DNA of 64,000 nt from JAAFIP01 sp963775085 (GTDB lineage Bacteria; Pseudomonadota; Gammaproteobacteria; Burkholderiales; Burkholderiaceae_C), in NCBI GenBank assembly GCA_963775085.1, contig CAVZHO010000020.1, positions 90,398 through 154,397 on the forward strand, written 5' to 3'. Each line of letters begins with the position of its first letter. Within the stretch, counting starts at the first letter, position 1. Under the pieces are notes generated by a model. That model made no database searches and was not told the origin of the DNA. It saw only the letters and a list, made by a program, of their open reading frames with translations. Both the position numbers and the translations under genes were made by a program. This document shows positions 48,001 through 55,074 of this stretch, piece by piece.

Positions 48001-48424
48001 AACCGACTCTCCAGCCGTTTACAAGACCGTCAAGCGTCAAGTGATCGACCAGGAAGCCAGCGTGCGCGAAGTGATGGTGCCAGCAGTGACCCGCAAGGTG
48101 CGCGTGCCTGTCGTTACGCAAGAAGCCAAGGTGGAAACCGATGCCGTGCCAGCCCAATACGGCAGCGTCACCAACACCGTCAAGGTGGCCGACGCTACTG
48201 TGGAATGGCGCAGTATCCTGTGCGAGACCAACGCTACCCCTGCCAAGATCCGCGAGATCCAGGATGCGCTGCGTACCGCAGGCTACAACCCAGGCGAGAG
48301 CAATGGCGTGGTGGGTCAGTCCACTCTGTCTGCGTTCAACAGCTACTCGCGCGCCAAGGGCCTGCCCGTAGACCAGTACTTCAACATCGCTACGGTGCGG
48401 TCACTGGGCGTATCGCCAAAGTAA
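45065..48424 (+). CDS. Exported giant repeat protein with peptidoglycan-binding domain
   Basis: 1119 residues. Signal peptide MKRFVLTSIAAAAASAFSVSA. Array A (residues 42-453) has about 18 units of 23 residues on the pattern VPATYKTVxEQVLVRPAxKR. A Ser/Gly linker follows, then array B (about residues 548-1050) with about 18 related units on the pattern VPAVYKTVKRQVVDQEASVRE, interrupted by a Gly/Ala-only stretch near residues 645-690. The last 67 residues form a peptidoglycan-binding fold (REIQDALRTAGYNPGESNG and STLSAFNSYSRAKG). Both arrays begin with Cys plus PAR[FY]ET and end with an EW motif. Likely a long periplasmic or outer-membrane-linked fibre anchored to the wall; function unknown. 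Transcribed alone with its own terminator. Confidence 0.85.
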   Translation: MKRFVLTSIAAAAASAFSVSAQTPSTGPANAAPGECYAKVVVPARFETQTQQVVTQAAGSRARVIPAQMGFNEVEEVVSPATKRFETVPATYKTIEEQVLVRPATKNGVVVPATYKTVDEQVLVRPAGKRTEVIPATYKTVDEQVLVRPATKGGVVVPATYKTVEEQVLVSPATKRSQVIPATYKTVEEQLLVRPAGKRAEVIPATFKMVTEEVVARPAGKRSEVIPATYKTIEEQVLVTPATKRYETIPATYKTVTEQVLETPATKRYESIPAQYKDEVQTVVVVPAGSRTEPIPGTFKTETQQIEVTAASTRIEVIPATYKTVTERVVAKPEQKQIVVVPATYKTVSEQVIDRPASSRVEVVPATFKTVSEQVIATPQSVRYEPIEIPYKTVTEQVVARPAGSRVDVVPGTLKTATESVLVRPAGKQIIAVPAVYETVTEQVLVSGASYEWKRGSSWISQATQVRSASSFLNASGQIAASGVGATAAISPEARAALDRARATSGTSGSTATRVNGSGGVITSGGVSSVAGTVGGVQDDDVLCLVEIPARYETVSKRVLKTAATTREVDIPAEYSTVTRQVLDTPATSREVAIPATYSTVTRQVTDIDSLVARGYKLDSAGNIVTGPNGERILLASSVRASGAYGSGGGSAGSLGAGAAGAGAARAGAGGAAGAGGAGAVGSGAAGATGGGAASGLVAYVREVVVPATYTTVSRQVVDQPAGTREITIPATYKTVTREVIDTPASTREVAIAAEFGTVTKQVLDTPASTRTITIPAEYRTVTRQVQDKAPTSREIPTPAQTRTVSNRVLVVPASQREIDVPAVYKSVTRQVVDVPASQREFDVPAVYKTVKRQVVDQEASAREIDIPAAYKSVKRQVVENEASTKEFDVPAVYKTVKRQIVDQEASVKETDVPAVYKTVKRQVVDTEATVRETESPAVFKTVKRQVVDQEASVREIDVPAVYKNVKRQVVDSEASIRETDSPAVYKTVKRQVIDQEASVREVMVPAVTRKVRVPVVTQEAKVETDAVPAQYGSVTNTVKVADATVEWRSILCETNATPAKIREIQDALRTAGYNPGESNGVVGQSTLSAFNSYSRAKGLPVDQYFNIATVRSLGVSPK
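45188..46423 (+). repeat. array A of 69-bp coding repeats
   Basis: About 18 tandem, in-frame, degenerate units of 69 bases inside the giant repeat gene. The best-kept part is the codons for PATYKTV. Units are uninterrupted and have no spacers, so this is not a CRISPR array. Confidence 0.85.
46706..48213 (+). repeat. array B of 69-bp coding repeats
   Basis: About 18 further units of the same period, the second half very regular (PAVYKTVKRQVVDQEAS). Broken once by the Gly/Ala-coding stretch at about 46980-47160. Array B units are more alike than those of array A, suggesting more recent expansion. Confidence 0.82.
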
Positions 48425-48445
48425 TGCTCAGCGACTGAGATAAGA

Positions 48446-48470
48446 AAGCGCCCTTCGGGGCGCTTTTTTT
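48446..48470 (+). terminator. rho-independent terminator of the repeat protein gene
   Basis: AAAGCGCCC, loop TTCG, GGGCGCTTT with a run of T to 48470. Confidence 0.92.
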
Positions 48471-48592
48471 ATGGCTGGTGAAAGATGCCCCATAGGATGC
48501 GCGATGCGCCGAAATGCATACTGCGCACAGATTGACCTGCAAAATTTATAATTTACGCTCGTAGTATTCAAAAAACGCATAAGCAAACCACC

Positions 48593-49618
48593 ATGCCCAC
48601 CCGCTCCATCAACTTCCGCACCTTGGATTTAAACCTGCTGCGCGTACTGGATGAGGTGCTTTCCGAGCGCAGCCTGACGCGTGCGGCGCGCAACCTGGCC
48701 ATGACGCAACCTGCGGTGAGCAATGCCATCAAACGCCTACGGGATGTGCTGGGCGATGATCTGGTGCAGCGTGCAGGCTTTGGCGTGGAGCCCACGCCAA
48801 AGGCCTTAGCATTGTGGCCAGCCATCCGCACGGCATTGACCGGCTTGCAGCAGTCATTGGCTCCCGGAGCGTTTGACCCTGCCATGTCAGATGCCACCTT
48901 TGTGATGGCCATGGCGGACGCCACTGCGGCTGAGCTGGTGCCCGGCCTGGTGCACATACTGGAGCAAGAGGCGCCCAATATCTCCATGCGCGTGCTGCCG
49001 CTGACCACGCGCGACCCTCGCCGCATGCTCGATGAAGATGTGGTGGATGTGGCCGTGGGTTATTTTCCGGTGGTGTTGGCGGCCATCACGGCGCAGGCAC
49101 AGTCGGCAGGGGGCCAGCTAGCCAGCGGCAGCGCAGCCTTTGAGCAAGAGCGCCTGTACAACGGCGAGTATGTGTGCGTGATGCGCCGCGAGCACCCTTT
49201 GGCCAAGCTCACGCAATCGATAGCGGGCTCAAAGAAATCGAACAAACCCGTATTGAGCTTGGCGCAGTTTTGTGATGCCCACCACCTGTTGGTGAGCTTC
49301 TCGGGCAAGCCATTTGGCTTTGTCGATGAAGCCTTGGCAGGGCTTGGCAAAAAGCGGCGGGTGGTGTGGACGGTAAACCAGTTTTTTACAGCGGGGCGGG
49401 TGGTGGCCAACTCCAACCTGCTCACGGTGCTGCCGCGCCACTTTGTGCGGGTGGCCGACAGCGCGGGCGCACTGGTGGTGCGCGAGTTGCCCTTCACCAT
49501 GCCGCAGATGCATGTGGACAGCCTGTGGCACCACCGCAAGACCAATATCGGCGCGCACCGCTGGCTGCGCCAGGCGATCAGCCGCGCGGCGCAGCAGGCT
49601 TTTTCGCAAAGACAGTAG
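48593..49618 (+). CDS. LysR family regulator, NahR/LinR-like
   Basis: 341 residues. The start FRTLDLNLLRVLDEVLSERS and the helix-turn-helix AARNLAMTQPAVSNAIKRLR are those of the NahR/NodD/LinR branch of LysR proteins, which sense aromatic or other small acids. The effector domain ends with HRWLRQAISRAAQQAF. It is in the same direction as tctC and tcuAB, 195 bases upstream, and is the likely regulator of them. Confidence 0.9.
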   Translation: MPTRSINFRTLDLNLLRVLDEVLSERSLTRAARNLAMTQPAVSNAIKRLRDVLGDDLVQRAGFGVEPTPKALALWPAIRTALTGLQQSLAPGAFDPAMSDATFVMAMADATAAELVPGLVHILEQEAPNISMRVLPLTTRDPRRMLDEDVVDVAVGYFPVVLAAITAQAQSAGGQLASGSAAFEQERLYNGEYVCVMRREHPLAKLTQSIAGSKKSNKPVLSLAQFCDAHHLLVSFSGKPFGFVDEALAGLGKKRRVVWTVNQFFTAGRVVANSNLLTVLPRHFVRVADSAGALVVRELPFTMPQMHVDSLWHHRKTNIGAHRWLRQAISRAAQQAFSQRQ

Positions 49619-49813
49619 CCGTGTTCGCGGATAAACGCTTGCTGCTGCTGGCCATGGCAGCATTCAATCCCTGCCGCCGAGCCAATCAAAAGGCCTGTAC
49701 CCAGGTTGCACCGGCGAGTATGGATGTGCGAATGCAGGACTACGTAAATACCAATTTTCAAAACACAAATTACGTACTACATTTATTGTTCATTGAACCT
49801 CTAAGCTAAACCC

Positions 49814-50821
49814 ATGAACCTCTCCCGCCGCGAAATCCTTACCCAAGTCAGCGCACTCACCGCCGCACTCGCCATCCCCGCCGCCCGCGCCCAACAGGCA
49901 TGGCCGAGCAAAGCCATCCGATTTGTCGTGCCCTTTGCCCCCGGCGGTACCAGCGAGATCGTGGCGCGCAGCGTGGCGGCCGAGCTCACTAAGCAACTGG
50001 GCCACAGCGTGTTTGTCGAGAACAAGCCCGGCGGCGGTGGCGTAATTGCCATGCAAGAGGTGGCCAAGTCCGCACCCGATGGCCACACCCTCATCCTGGG
50101 CCATGTGGGCACACTGGCCGTCAACCCCTACATGCTGAAAAACCAGCCCTACGATGTAGACAAAGACTTCATGCCGGTCACGCTCTTGGCCAAGGTGCCC
50201 AACGTGTTTGTCGTGCATGCCGACGTGCCTGCCAAAAACCTGGTGGAGTTTGTGCAGTATGTGAAGAAGAACCCCGGCAAGCTCAATTACGGTAGCGCAG
50301 GTAATGCCAGCGCCGGGCATTTGGCCATGGAATACCTCAAGCTGGTGACGGGCATGTTCATCACCCACATCCCGTACCGGGGTACGGGCCCGCAACTGAC
50401 CGACCTGATCGCCGGGCGTACCCAGGCCTCCTCTGCCGGGCTGCCCGCGCTGGCGGCGCATATCAAAAGCGGCAAGCTGCGCGCGATTGCCGTGGGCACC
50501 TCCAAGCGCATTCCCGCCCTGCCCGATGTGCCCACCGTGGCCGAGTCGGGCGCGGCGCTGGGTTTGGGCAAGAGCCTGGATACCTTTGAAACCTCGCAGT
50601 GGTACGGCATGCTCGCGCCTGCGGGCACGCCAGCCGAGGTGGTAAAGCGCCTGCAGGAAGAGTCGTACAACGCGCTGAAATCCAGCGCAGTGACCGAGCG
50701 CTTTGCCACGGACAACGCCATCGGTGGCGGTGGGCCATCGGCCGATTTTGCCAAGTTCATCGCTGGCGAGCAGAAGGTGTGGAAGGACATCGTTGCGCGG
50801 GCGAATATCAGGGCCGATTAA
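49814..50821 (+). CDS. Bug/TctC family periplasmic binding protein with Tat-like signal
   Basis: 335 residues. N-terminus MNLSRREILTQVSALTAALA has the SRREIL pattern of a Tat signal, followed by the family blocks AIRFVVPFAPGGTSEIVARS, HSVFVENKPGGGGVIAMQ and FGYGS-like NYGSAGNASAGHLAMEYLK. It probably binds a tricarboxylate such as tricarballylate or citrate, given that tcuAB follow. No TctA or TctB is in the window. Repeat copy 9 lies between it and tcuA. Confidence 0.92.
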   Translation: MNLSRREILTQVSALTAALAIPAARAQQAWPSKAIRFVVPFAPGGTSEIVARSVAAELTKQLGHSVFVENKPGGGGVIAMQEVAKSAPDGHTLILGHVGTLAVNPYMLKNQPYDVDKDFMPVTLLAKVPNVFVVHADVPAKNLVEFVQYVKKNPGKLNYGSAGNASAGHLAMEYLKLVTGMFITHIPYRGTGPQLTDLIAGRTQASSAGLPALAAHIKSGKLRAIAVGTSKRIPALPDVPTVAESGAALGLGKSLDTFETSQWYGMLAPAGTPAEVVKRLQEESYNALKSSAVTERFATDNAIGGGGPSADFAKFIAGEQKVWKDIVARANIRAD

Positions 50822-50825
50822 AATT

Positions 50826-50880
50826 GCTCCGTTTTTTATAGCTTCTTACGTCCATATGACAGGGACTATGGGCCTATTTA
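50826..50880 (+). repeat. dispersed 55-bp repeat, copy 9
   Basis: GCTCCGTTTTTTATAGCTTC, TTACGTCC, then ATGACAGGGACTATGGGCCT. Intergenic, between tctC and tcuA. Confidence 0.87.
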
Positions 50881-50922
50881 GCACTTAAATCCTGGTACAA
50901 CGAATGCGAAACCATCTTTTGC

Positions 50923-52443
50923 ATGCTAACGCCATGCGCCACCGCCCGGGAGCGTGCTTTGCTTGACGTACTCATCATCGGCGGCGGCAACGCGGCCCTG
51001 TGCGCCGCACTGATGGCGCGCGAAGCGGGGGCTACGGTGCTGCTGCTTGAAGCGTCCCCGCGCGCCTGGCGCGGCGGCAATTCGGTGCACACGCGCAATT
51101 TGCGCTGCATGCACGATGCGCCGCAAGACGTGCTGACCGAAGCGTACCCCGAGGAAGAGTTTTGGCAAGACCTGCTCAAGGTGACGGGCGGGCAAACCAC
51201 TGAGAGCCTGGCGCGCCGCGTCATCCGCGAGTCCTCTACCTGCCGCACCTGGATGCAAAAGCATGGCGTGCGCTTTCAGCCTTCGCTGTCGGGCACGCTG
51301 CACCTGAGTCGCACCAATGCATTTTTCATGGGCGGCGGCAAGGCGCTGGTGAATGCCTATTACCGCAGCGCCGAGGCGCTGGGCGTTCAGGTGCGCTATG
51401 ACGCGCCGGTGGCGCGGCTGGAACTCAAGCCGTCGACCCTTCGACAAGCGCAGGACAAAGCAGGCGCTGGCCCAGCGGCAAATGGTCCAACAGATCACAA
51501 CCCGGCGCAAGGCGTGGGAGCCAGGGAGTTCGTCGCGGCCTATCTGGAAAGCGGCGAGCGCATCAGCGCCAAAACCTGCATCGTCGCCAGCGGGGGCTTC
51601 GAGTCCAACATCGCCTGGCAGCGCGAGGCCTGGGGGCAAAACGCATTTGGCGAGTGGCCCGCCGACAACTTCGCCATCCGCGGCACGCGCTTCAATAGGG
51701 GGGTGCTGCTGAAAGACCTCATGGCGCAGGGTGCAGACACCACAGGTGACCCTACGCAGAGCCACTGCGTTGCTATAGATGCAAGAGCGCCCTTGTACGA
51801 CGGCGGCATCGTCACGCGGGTGGACTGCGTGAGCCTGGGCATCATGGTCAACAAAGATGCCCAGCGTTTTTACGACGAAGGCGAAGACTTTTGGCCCAAG
51901 CGCTATGCCATTTGGGGCCGTTTGGTGGCGCAGCAGCGCGGCCAGCTGGGCTTTAGCATCATCGATGCCAAGGCCGTCGGCCGCTTTATGCCACCAGTCT
52001 TTAAGGGCGTGCAAGCCGATACCTTGCAAGACTTGGCAAAACAACTGGGCCTGGACGAAACCGTGTTTTTAAAAACTGTCAACGATTACAACGCCGCCTG
52101 CCGCCCGGGCACCTTTAACCACGCCGTGCTGGACGACTGCCATACCGAGGGATTGAGCCCTGCCAAAACCCACTGGGCCTTGCCCATCGACACCGCGCCC
52201 TTCTACGGCTATGCGCTCAAACCCGGCATCACCTTCACCTACCTAGGTATGCACGTGGGTGAGAACACCGCTATCCGCTTTGGTGGCATCGAGTCGCCTA
52301 ATTTGTTTGCTGCTGGCGAGCTGATGGCGGGCAATGTGCTGGGCAAAGGCTACACCGCTGGCGTGGGCATGACGATTGGCACCGTGTTTGGCCGCATAGC
52401 GGGCGTAGAGGCTGCGCAAGCAGCTATGAAAGTTGCAGCATGA
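50923..52443 (+). CDS. tcuA: FAD-dependent tricarballylate dehydrogenase TcuA
   Basis: Oxidises tricarballylate to cis-aconitate with FAD. 506 residues: dinucleotide-binding VLIIGGGNAALCAALMAREA, the substrate-side WRGGNSVHTRNLRCMH, and the C-terminal AGELMAGNVLGKGYTAGVGM. Electrons pass to TcuB. A stretch near residues 172-200 (STLRQAQDKAGAGPAANGPT) is atypical, and its first part comes from a second kind of dispersed repeat (51433-51465). It overlaps tcuB by four bases (ATGA). The first ten residues before LLDVLIIGGG may not all be translated. Confidence 0.92.
   Translation: MLTPCATARERALLDVLIIGGGNAALCAALMAREAGATVLLLEASPRAWRGGNSVHTRNLRCMHDAPQDVLTEAYPEEEFWQDLLKVTGGQTTESLARRVIRESSTCRTWMQKHGVRFQPSLSGTLHLSRTNAFFMGGGKALVNAYYRSAEALGVQVRYDAPVARLELKPSTLRQAQDKAGAGPAANGPTDHNPAQGVGAREFVAAYLESGERISAKTCIVASGGFESNIAWQREAWGQNAFGEWPADNFAIRGTRFNRGVLLKDLMAQGADTTGDPTQSHCVAIDARAPLYDGGIVTRVDCVSLGIMVNKDAQRFYDEGEDFWPKRYAIWGRLVAQQRGQLGFSIIDAKAVGRFMPPVFKGVQADTLQDLAKQLGLDETVFLKTVNDYNAACRPGTFNHAVLDDCHTEGLSPAKTHWALPIDTAPFYGYALKPGITFTYLGMHVGENTAIRFGGIESPNLFAAGELMAGNVLGKGYTAGVGMTIGTVFGRIAGVEAAQAAMKVAA
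51433..51465 (+). repeat. second repeat type, CTTCGACAAG element, inside tcuA
   Basis: TCGACCCTTCGACAAGCGCA followed by GGACAAAGCAGG matches a short repeat (CCTTCGACAAGCTCAGGAC) that I recall as scattered through many betaproteobacterial genomes. Here it lies in frame in tcuA. Confidence 0.6.
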
Positions 52444-53636
52444 GTACCACCACATTAAATGCGTTGATCGCCGAAGTGCTCACGGACGGCGAGACCGAGG
52501 TCAGCCGCCAGCTGCAAATCTGCAACGCCTGCCGCTACTGCGAGAGCTACTGCGCCGTCTTCCCGGCCATGACGCGCCGCCTGGACTTTACCAAGGACGA
52601 CATCCACTACCTGGCCAACCTGTGCCACAACTGCGGTGCCTGCCTGCACGCCTGCCAGTACGCGCCGCCGCACGAGTTTGCCGTCAACATCCCACAGTCC
52701 ATGGCCGTGGTGCGCGGGCAGACCTATGTGGACTACGCCTGGCCCGCCGCTTTAGGCGGCTTGTACCAGCGCAATGGCCTCACCGTGTCGCTGGCCTTGG
52801 CGGGTGGTCTGGCGCTGTTTTTGTTGTTGGCCGTGCTGTCCAAAGGCGGCCTGTGGCATGCGCCGCTGGCGGGCAATTTTTACGCCATCTTTCCGCACAA
52901 CCTGCTGGTAGCCATGTTTGGCAGCGTGTTTGGCTTTAGCCTGCTGGCCTTGGGGCTGGGTGTGGCCAAATTCTGGAAAAAACAGAAACCCAGCCTGAAT
53001 TTACAAAGAAATATGCCCGTAGTCCTTGTCAACAGGACATTGTCAGCTAGCAATTTAATAGCGTCGACAGGATGGGAAGCAGCCCGAGATGCCCTGAGTT
53101 TAAAGTACCTGGGCGGTGGCCACGGCGAAGGATGCAACAACGCCGACGATGCCTGGACGCTGTGGCGCAAACGCTTTCACCACTTGACGATGGTCGGCTT
53201 TGCACTGTGCTTTGCCTCGACCAGTGTGGCCACGCTGTACCACTACTTTCTGGGTTTGAAAGCACCGTATGCCTTGACCAGCCTGCCCGTGCTGCTGGGC
53301 ATCGTGGGCGGCATCGGCCTGCTGATTGGCCCCGCAGGCCTGTTCTGGCTCAAGACCCAGCGCCATCCGCAGCATGGCGATGCGGCGCAAAAGCCCATGG
53401 ACTACGGTTTTATTGCGCTGCTGTTTTTTACCAGCTTGACCGGGCTGGCACTCATGTGGTGGCGCGACACGGGTGCCATGGCCCTGCTACTGGCCGTGCA
53501 CTTGGGCGTGGTGATGGCGCTGTTTATCACCATGCCCTACGGCAAGATGGCGCACGGTGTTTACCGCTGCGCGGCGCTGCTGAAGTTTGCCATTGAGAAG
53601 CGCTTGCCGACTAATTTAAAGTTGACCGCCGACTAA
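52440..53636 (+). CDS. tcuB: Iron-sulfur and haem membrane protein TcuB
   Basis: Reoxidises TcuA and feeds electrons to the quinone pool. 398 residues: two 4Fe-4S clusters at the N-terminus (CNACRYCESYCAVFP and CHNCGACLHACQYAPP), then about six membrane helices with histidines that may bind haem (HHLTMVGFALC, LYHYFLG). Between the second and third helices lies an insert NMPVVLVNRTLSASNLIAST encoded by repeat copy 10. TcuC, the citrate/tricarballylate permease of Salmonella, is absent; the TctC protein upstream may take over uptake. Confidence 0.93.
   Translation: MSTTTLNALIAEVLTDGETEVSRQLQICNACRYCESYCAVFPAMTRRLDFTKDDIHYLANLCHNCGACLHACQYAPPHEFAVNIPQSMAVVRGQTYVDYAWPAALGGLYQRNGLTVSLALAGGLALFLLLAVLSKGGLWHAPLAGNFYAIFPHNLLVAMFGSVFGFSLLALGLGVAKFWKKQKPSLNLQRNMPVVLVNRTLSASNLIASTGWEAARDALSLKYLGGGHGEGCNNADDAWTLWRKRFHHLTMVGFALCFASTSVATLYHYFLGLKAPYALTSLPVLLGIVGGIGLLIGPAGLFWLKTQRHPQHGDAAQKPMDYGFIALLFFTSLTGLALMWWRDTGAMALLLAVHLGVVMALFITMPYGKMAHGVYRCAALLKFAIEKRLPTNLKLTAD
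53009..53062 (-). repeat. dispersed 55-bp repeat, copy 10, inside tcuB
   Basis: The minus strand reads CTATTAAATTGCTAGCTGAC, AATGTCC, then TTGACAAGGACTACGGGCAT. Same orientation and reading frame relative to the host gene as the recG copy. Confidence 0.85.
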
Positions 53637-53709
53637 GCTGCGGCAAACCCCTGCTGCGACGATGCCCGCTGCGCAGCGGCCCTCAGAGTCCCGGCGCAGA
53701 ACCCGTAGC

Positions 53710-54642
53710 TTACTGGCGGCCCGTCTGCGTGGCTTGCTCTGCCAGGGGCATCACTTTGGGCAGGTTCTTTGCCATATCTGCCGCCCGCGCGTCCGGGCTG
53801 GGGTGGGTGCCGGCGCTGGAGCGCTGGTACAGGGGAGTCACCAAGGGCAGGCTCTTTTCAATATCAGCTATCCGCGTGGGGCCGCTGGGGTGCGTGCTTA
53901 AAAACTGGGGTGGCGCGCCCTTGCTGGCCGCGCCCATTTTCTCCCACAGGCTCACCCCCGCGCGTGGGTTGTAGCCCGCGCGTGCGGCCAGCTCCATGCC
54001 GATCAAGTCCGACTCGGACTCGTCTTCGCGGCCGTATTTGAGCATCAGCAAATTAGAGCCACCGCCAATCGCCGCTTGGGTGAGTTGCCCCGCACCCGCC
54101 AGCTGCGCCAAAATGCCCACGCCGTTGGCAACTGCCGCCTTGCCCATGCGTTCACGCGCGTGCTCGCGCAGGGCATGGGCAATTTCGTGGCCCATCACCA
54201 TGGCCACTTCGTCGTCGGTGAGTTGGAGTTGGTCCAAAATGCCGGTATAAAACGCAATCTTGCCGCCGGGCATGCAAAAGGCGTTGACCTGTTTGCTGTG
54301 CAAGAGGTTGACCTCCCACTTCCAGTCTTTGGCGCGCGGGTTCCACTCGTAGGAAAACGGAATGATTTTTTGCGCAATCGTGCGCAACCGAACCAACTGC
54401 GGGTGGTTGTTGTCGGCCAGTGCATTTTTGGCGGCGGCTTGTTGCAGCAGTTGCTGGTACTGCTGCAATGCAGATTGCTCGACCTTGTCTGCGGGCGCGA
54501 ATTTGGAAAACTTGGAGGTGGAGCCGACCTCGACACCTTCGCGCGCGCTGGCGGCTGGCGCGGCCAGGGCCATGGCGGTACACATGGCCGCCACACCCAC
54601 GGTACGGATAGCAAAATCTTGAATGCAATAAACAGTGCTCAT
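53710..54642 (-). CDS. M48 family metalloprotease, exported
   Basis: 310 residues. Zinc protease motif HEIAHALREHARERMG with the third ligand in the ESESDLIGMELAARAG block, as in BepA/Oma1-type peptidases of envelope quality control. A hydrophobic N-terminal segment (TVGVAAMCTAMALAAPAASA) is a signal peptide. The C-terminus shows an internal duplication: THPSGPTRIADIEKSLPLVT and THPSPDARAADMAKNLPKVM. Start ATG 54642. Convergent with tcuB. Confidence 0.9.
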   Translation of the reverse strand: MSTVYCIQDFAIRTVGVAAMCTAMALAAPAASAREGVEVGSTSKFSKFAPADKVEQSALQQYQQLLQQAAAKNALADNNHPQLVRLRTIAQKIIPFSYEWNPRAKDWKWEVNLLHSKQVNAFCMPGGKIAFYTGILDQLQLTDDEVAMVMGHEIAHALREHARERMGKAAVANGVGILAQLAGAGQLTQAAIGGGSNLLMLKYGREDESESDLIGMELAARAGYNPRAGVSLWEKMGAASKGAPPQFLSTHPSGPTRIADIEKSLPLVTPLYQRSSAGTHPSPDARAADMAKNLPKVMPLAEQATQTGRQ

Positions 54643-55074
54643 GGAGTGCAAACCTCGCAAAAATGTAATGACCTCAGACGCAAGCAGATGCCATGCCTCC
54701 TGAGGATGCGCATTGTGCCCGCGTGCTATGGTTCCTCGCAGGCCAGCTCAGGTGGCAAGTGTAGCCATAACGTGCCAATGGGCGTGCCGGCGGACAGGGC
54801 AAAAAAACAGCCACCCGAAGGTGGCTGTGTAAAAAAGTCCTTTACAGGACATCGTTGGGAGACCGGTACATAGTTTGAATGTTTATATGTCAGCGATAGC
54901 GCTTGCATACCCCTAGATTGGCCTGGTGTGACAGCAAACTGGGCCTATTGTGCCCAAGCTGCGCGCAAATAAACATCCCCAGTTTGGGGGAGGAGAGGGG
55001 GTTTTGAGTGAATAAACCGATGCATTTAGTGATTTAAGTCACCTATTTTTGCAAACCAGGCCAATCCAGAACCA
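54643..55074. other. intergenic stretch between the M48 and histidine kinase genes
   Basis: About 430 bases with no coding frame I trust. It holds a strong minus-strand terminator at 54801-54828, about 250 bases beyond the histidine kinase stop, plus a short CCCCAGTTTGGGG stem at about 54978-54990. The long gap before the terminator leaves room for a small RNA or a long 3' UTR on the minus strand. Confidence 0.5.
54801..54828 (-). terminator. rho-independent terminator (minus strand)
   Basis: CAGCCACC, loop TTCG on the minus strand, GGTGGCTG, then seven T. Strong canonical form. Serves the CpxP-CpxR-CpxA-like operon or an unseen small RNA. Confidence 0.85.

Noticed and set aside
46436..48157. 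A 573-codon open frame on the minus strand of the repeat gene, and another at 45635-46393
   Set aside because: They follow from the repetitive codons of the plus-strand gene. No ribosome site, signal or domain fits.
45188..48213. Regular 69-bp repeats that could suggest a CRISPR array
   Set aside because: The units are contiguous, without spacers, degenerate and in frame with a signal peptide and a peptidoglycan-binding domain. They are protein repeats.
51765..51795. A further partial repeat copy near GTTGCTATAGATGCAAGAGC in tcuA
   Set aside because: Only about ten bases agree and the GTCC/GGAC core is missing; likely chance.
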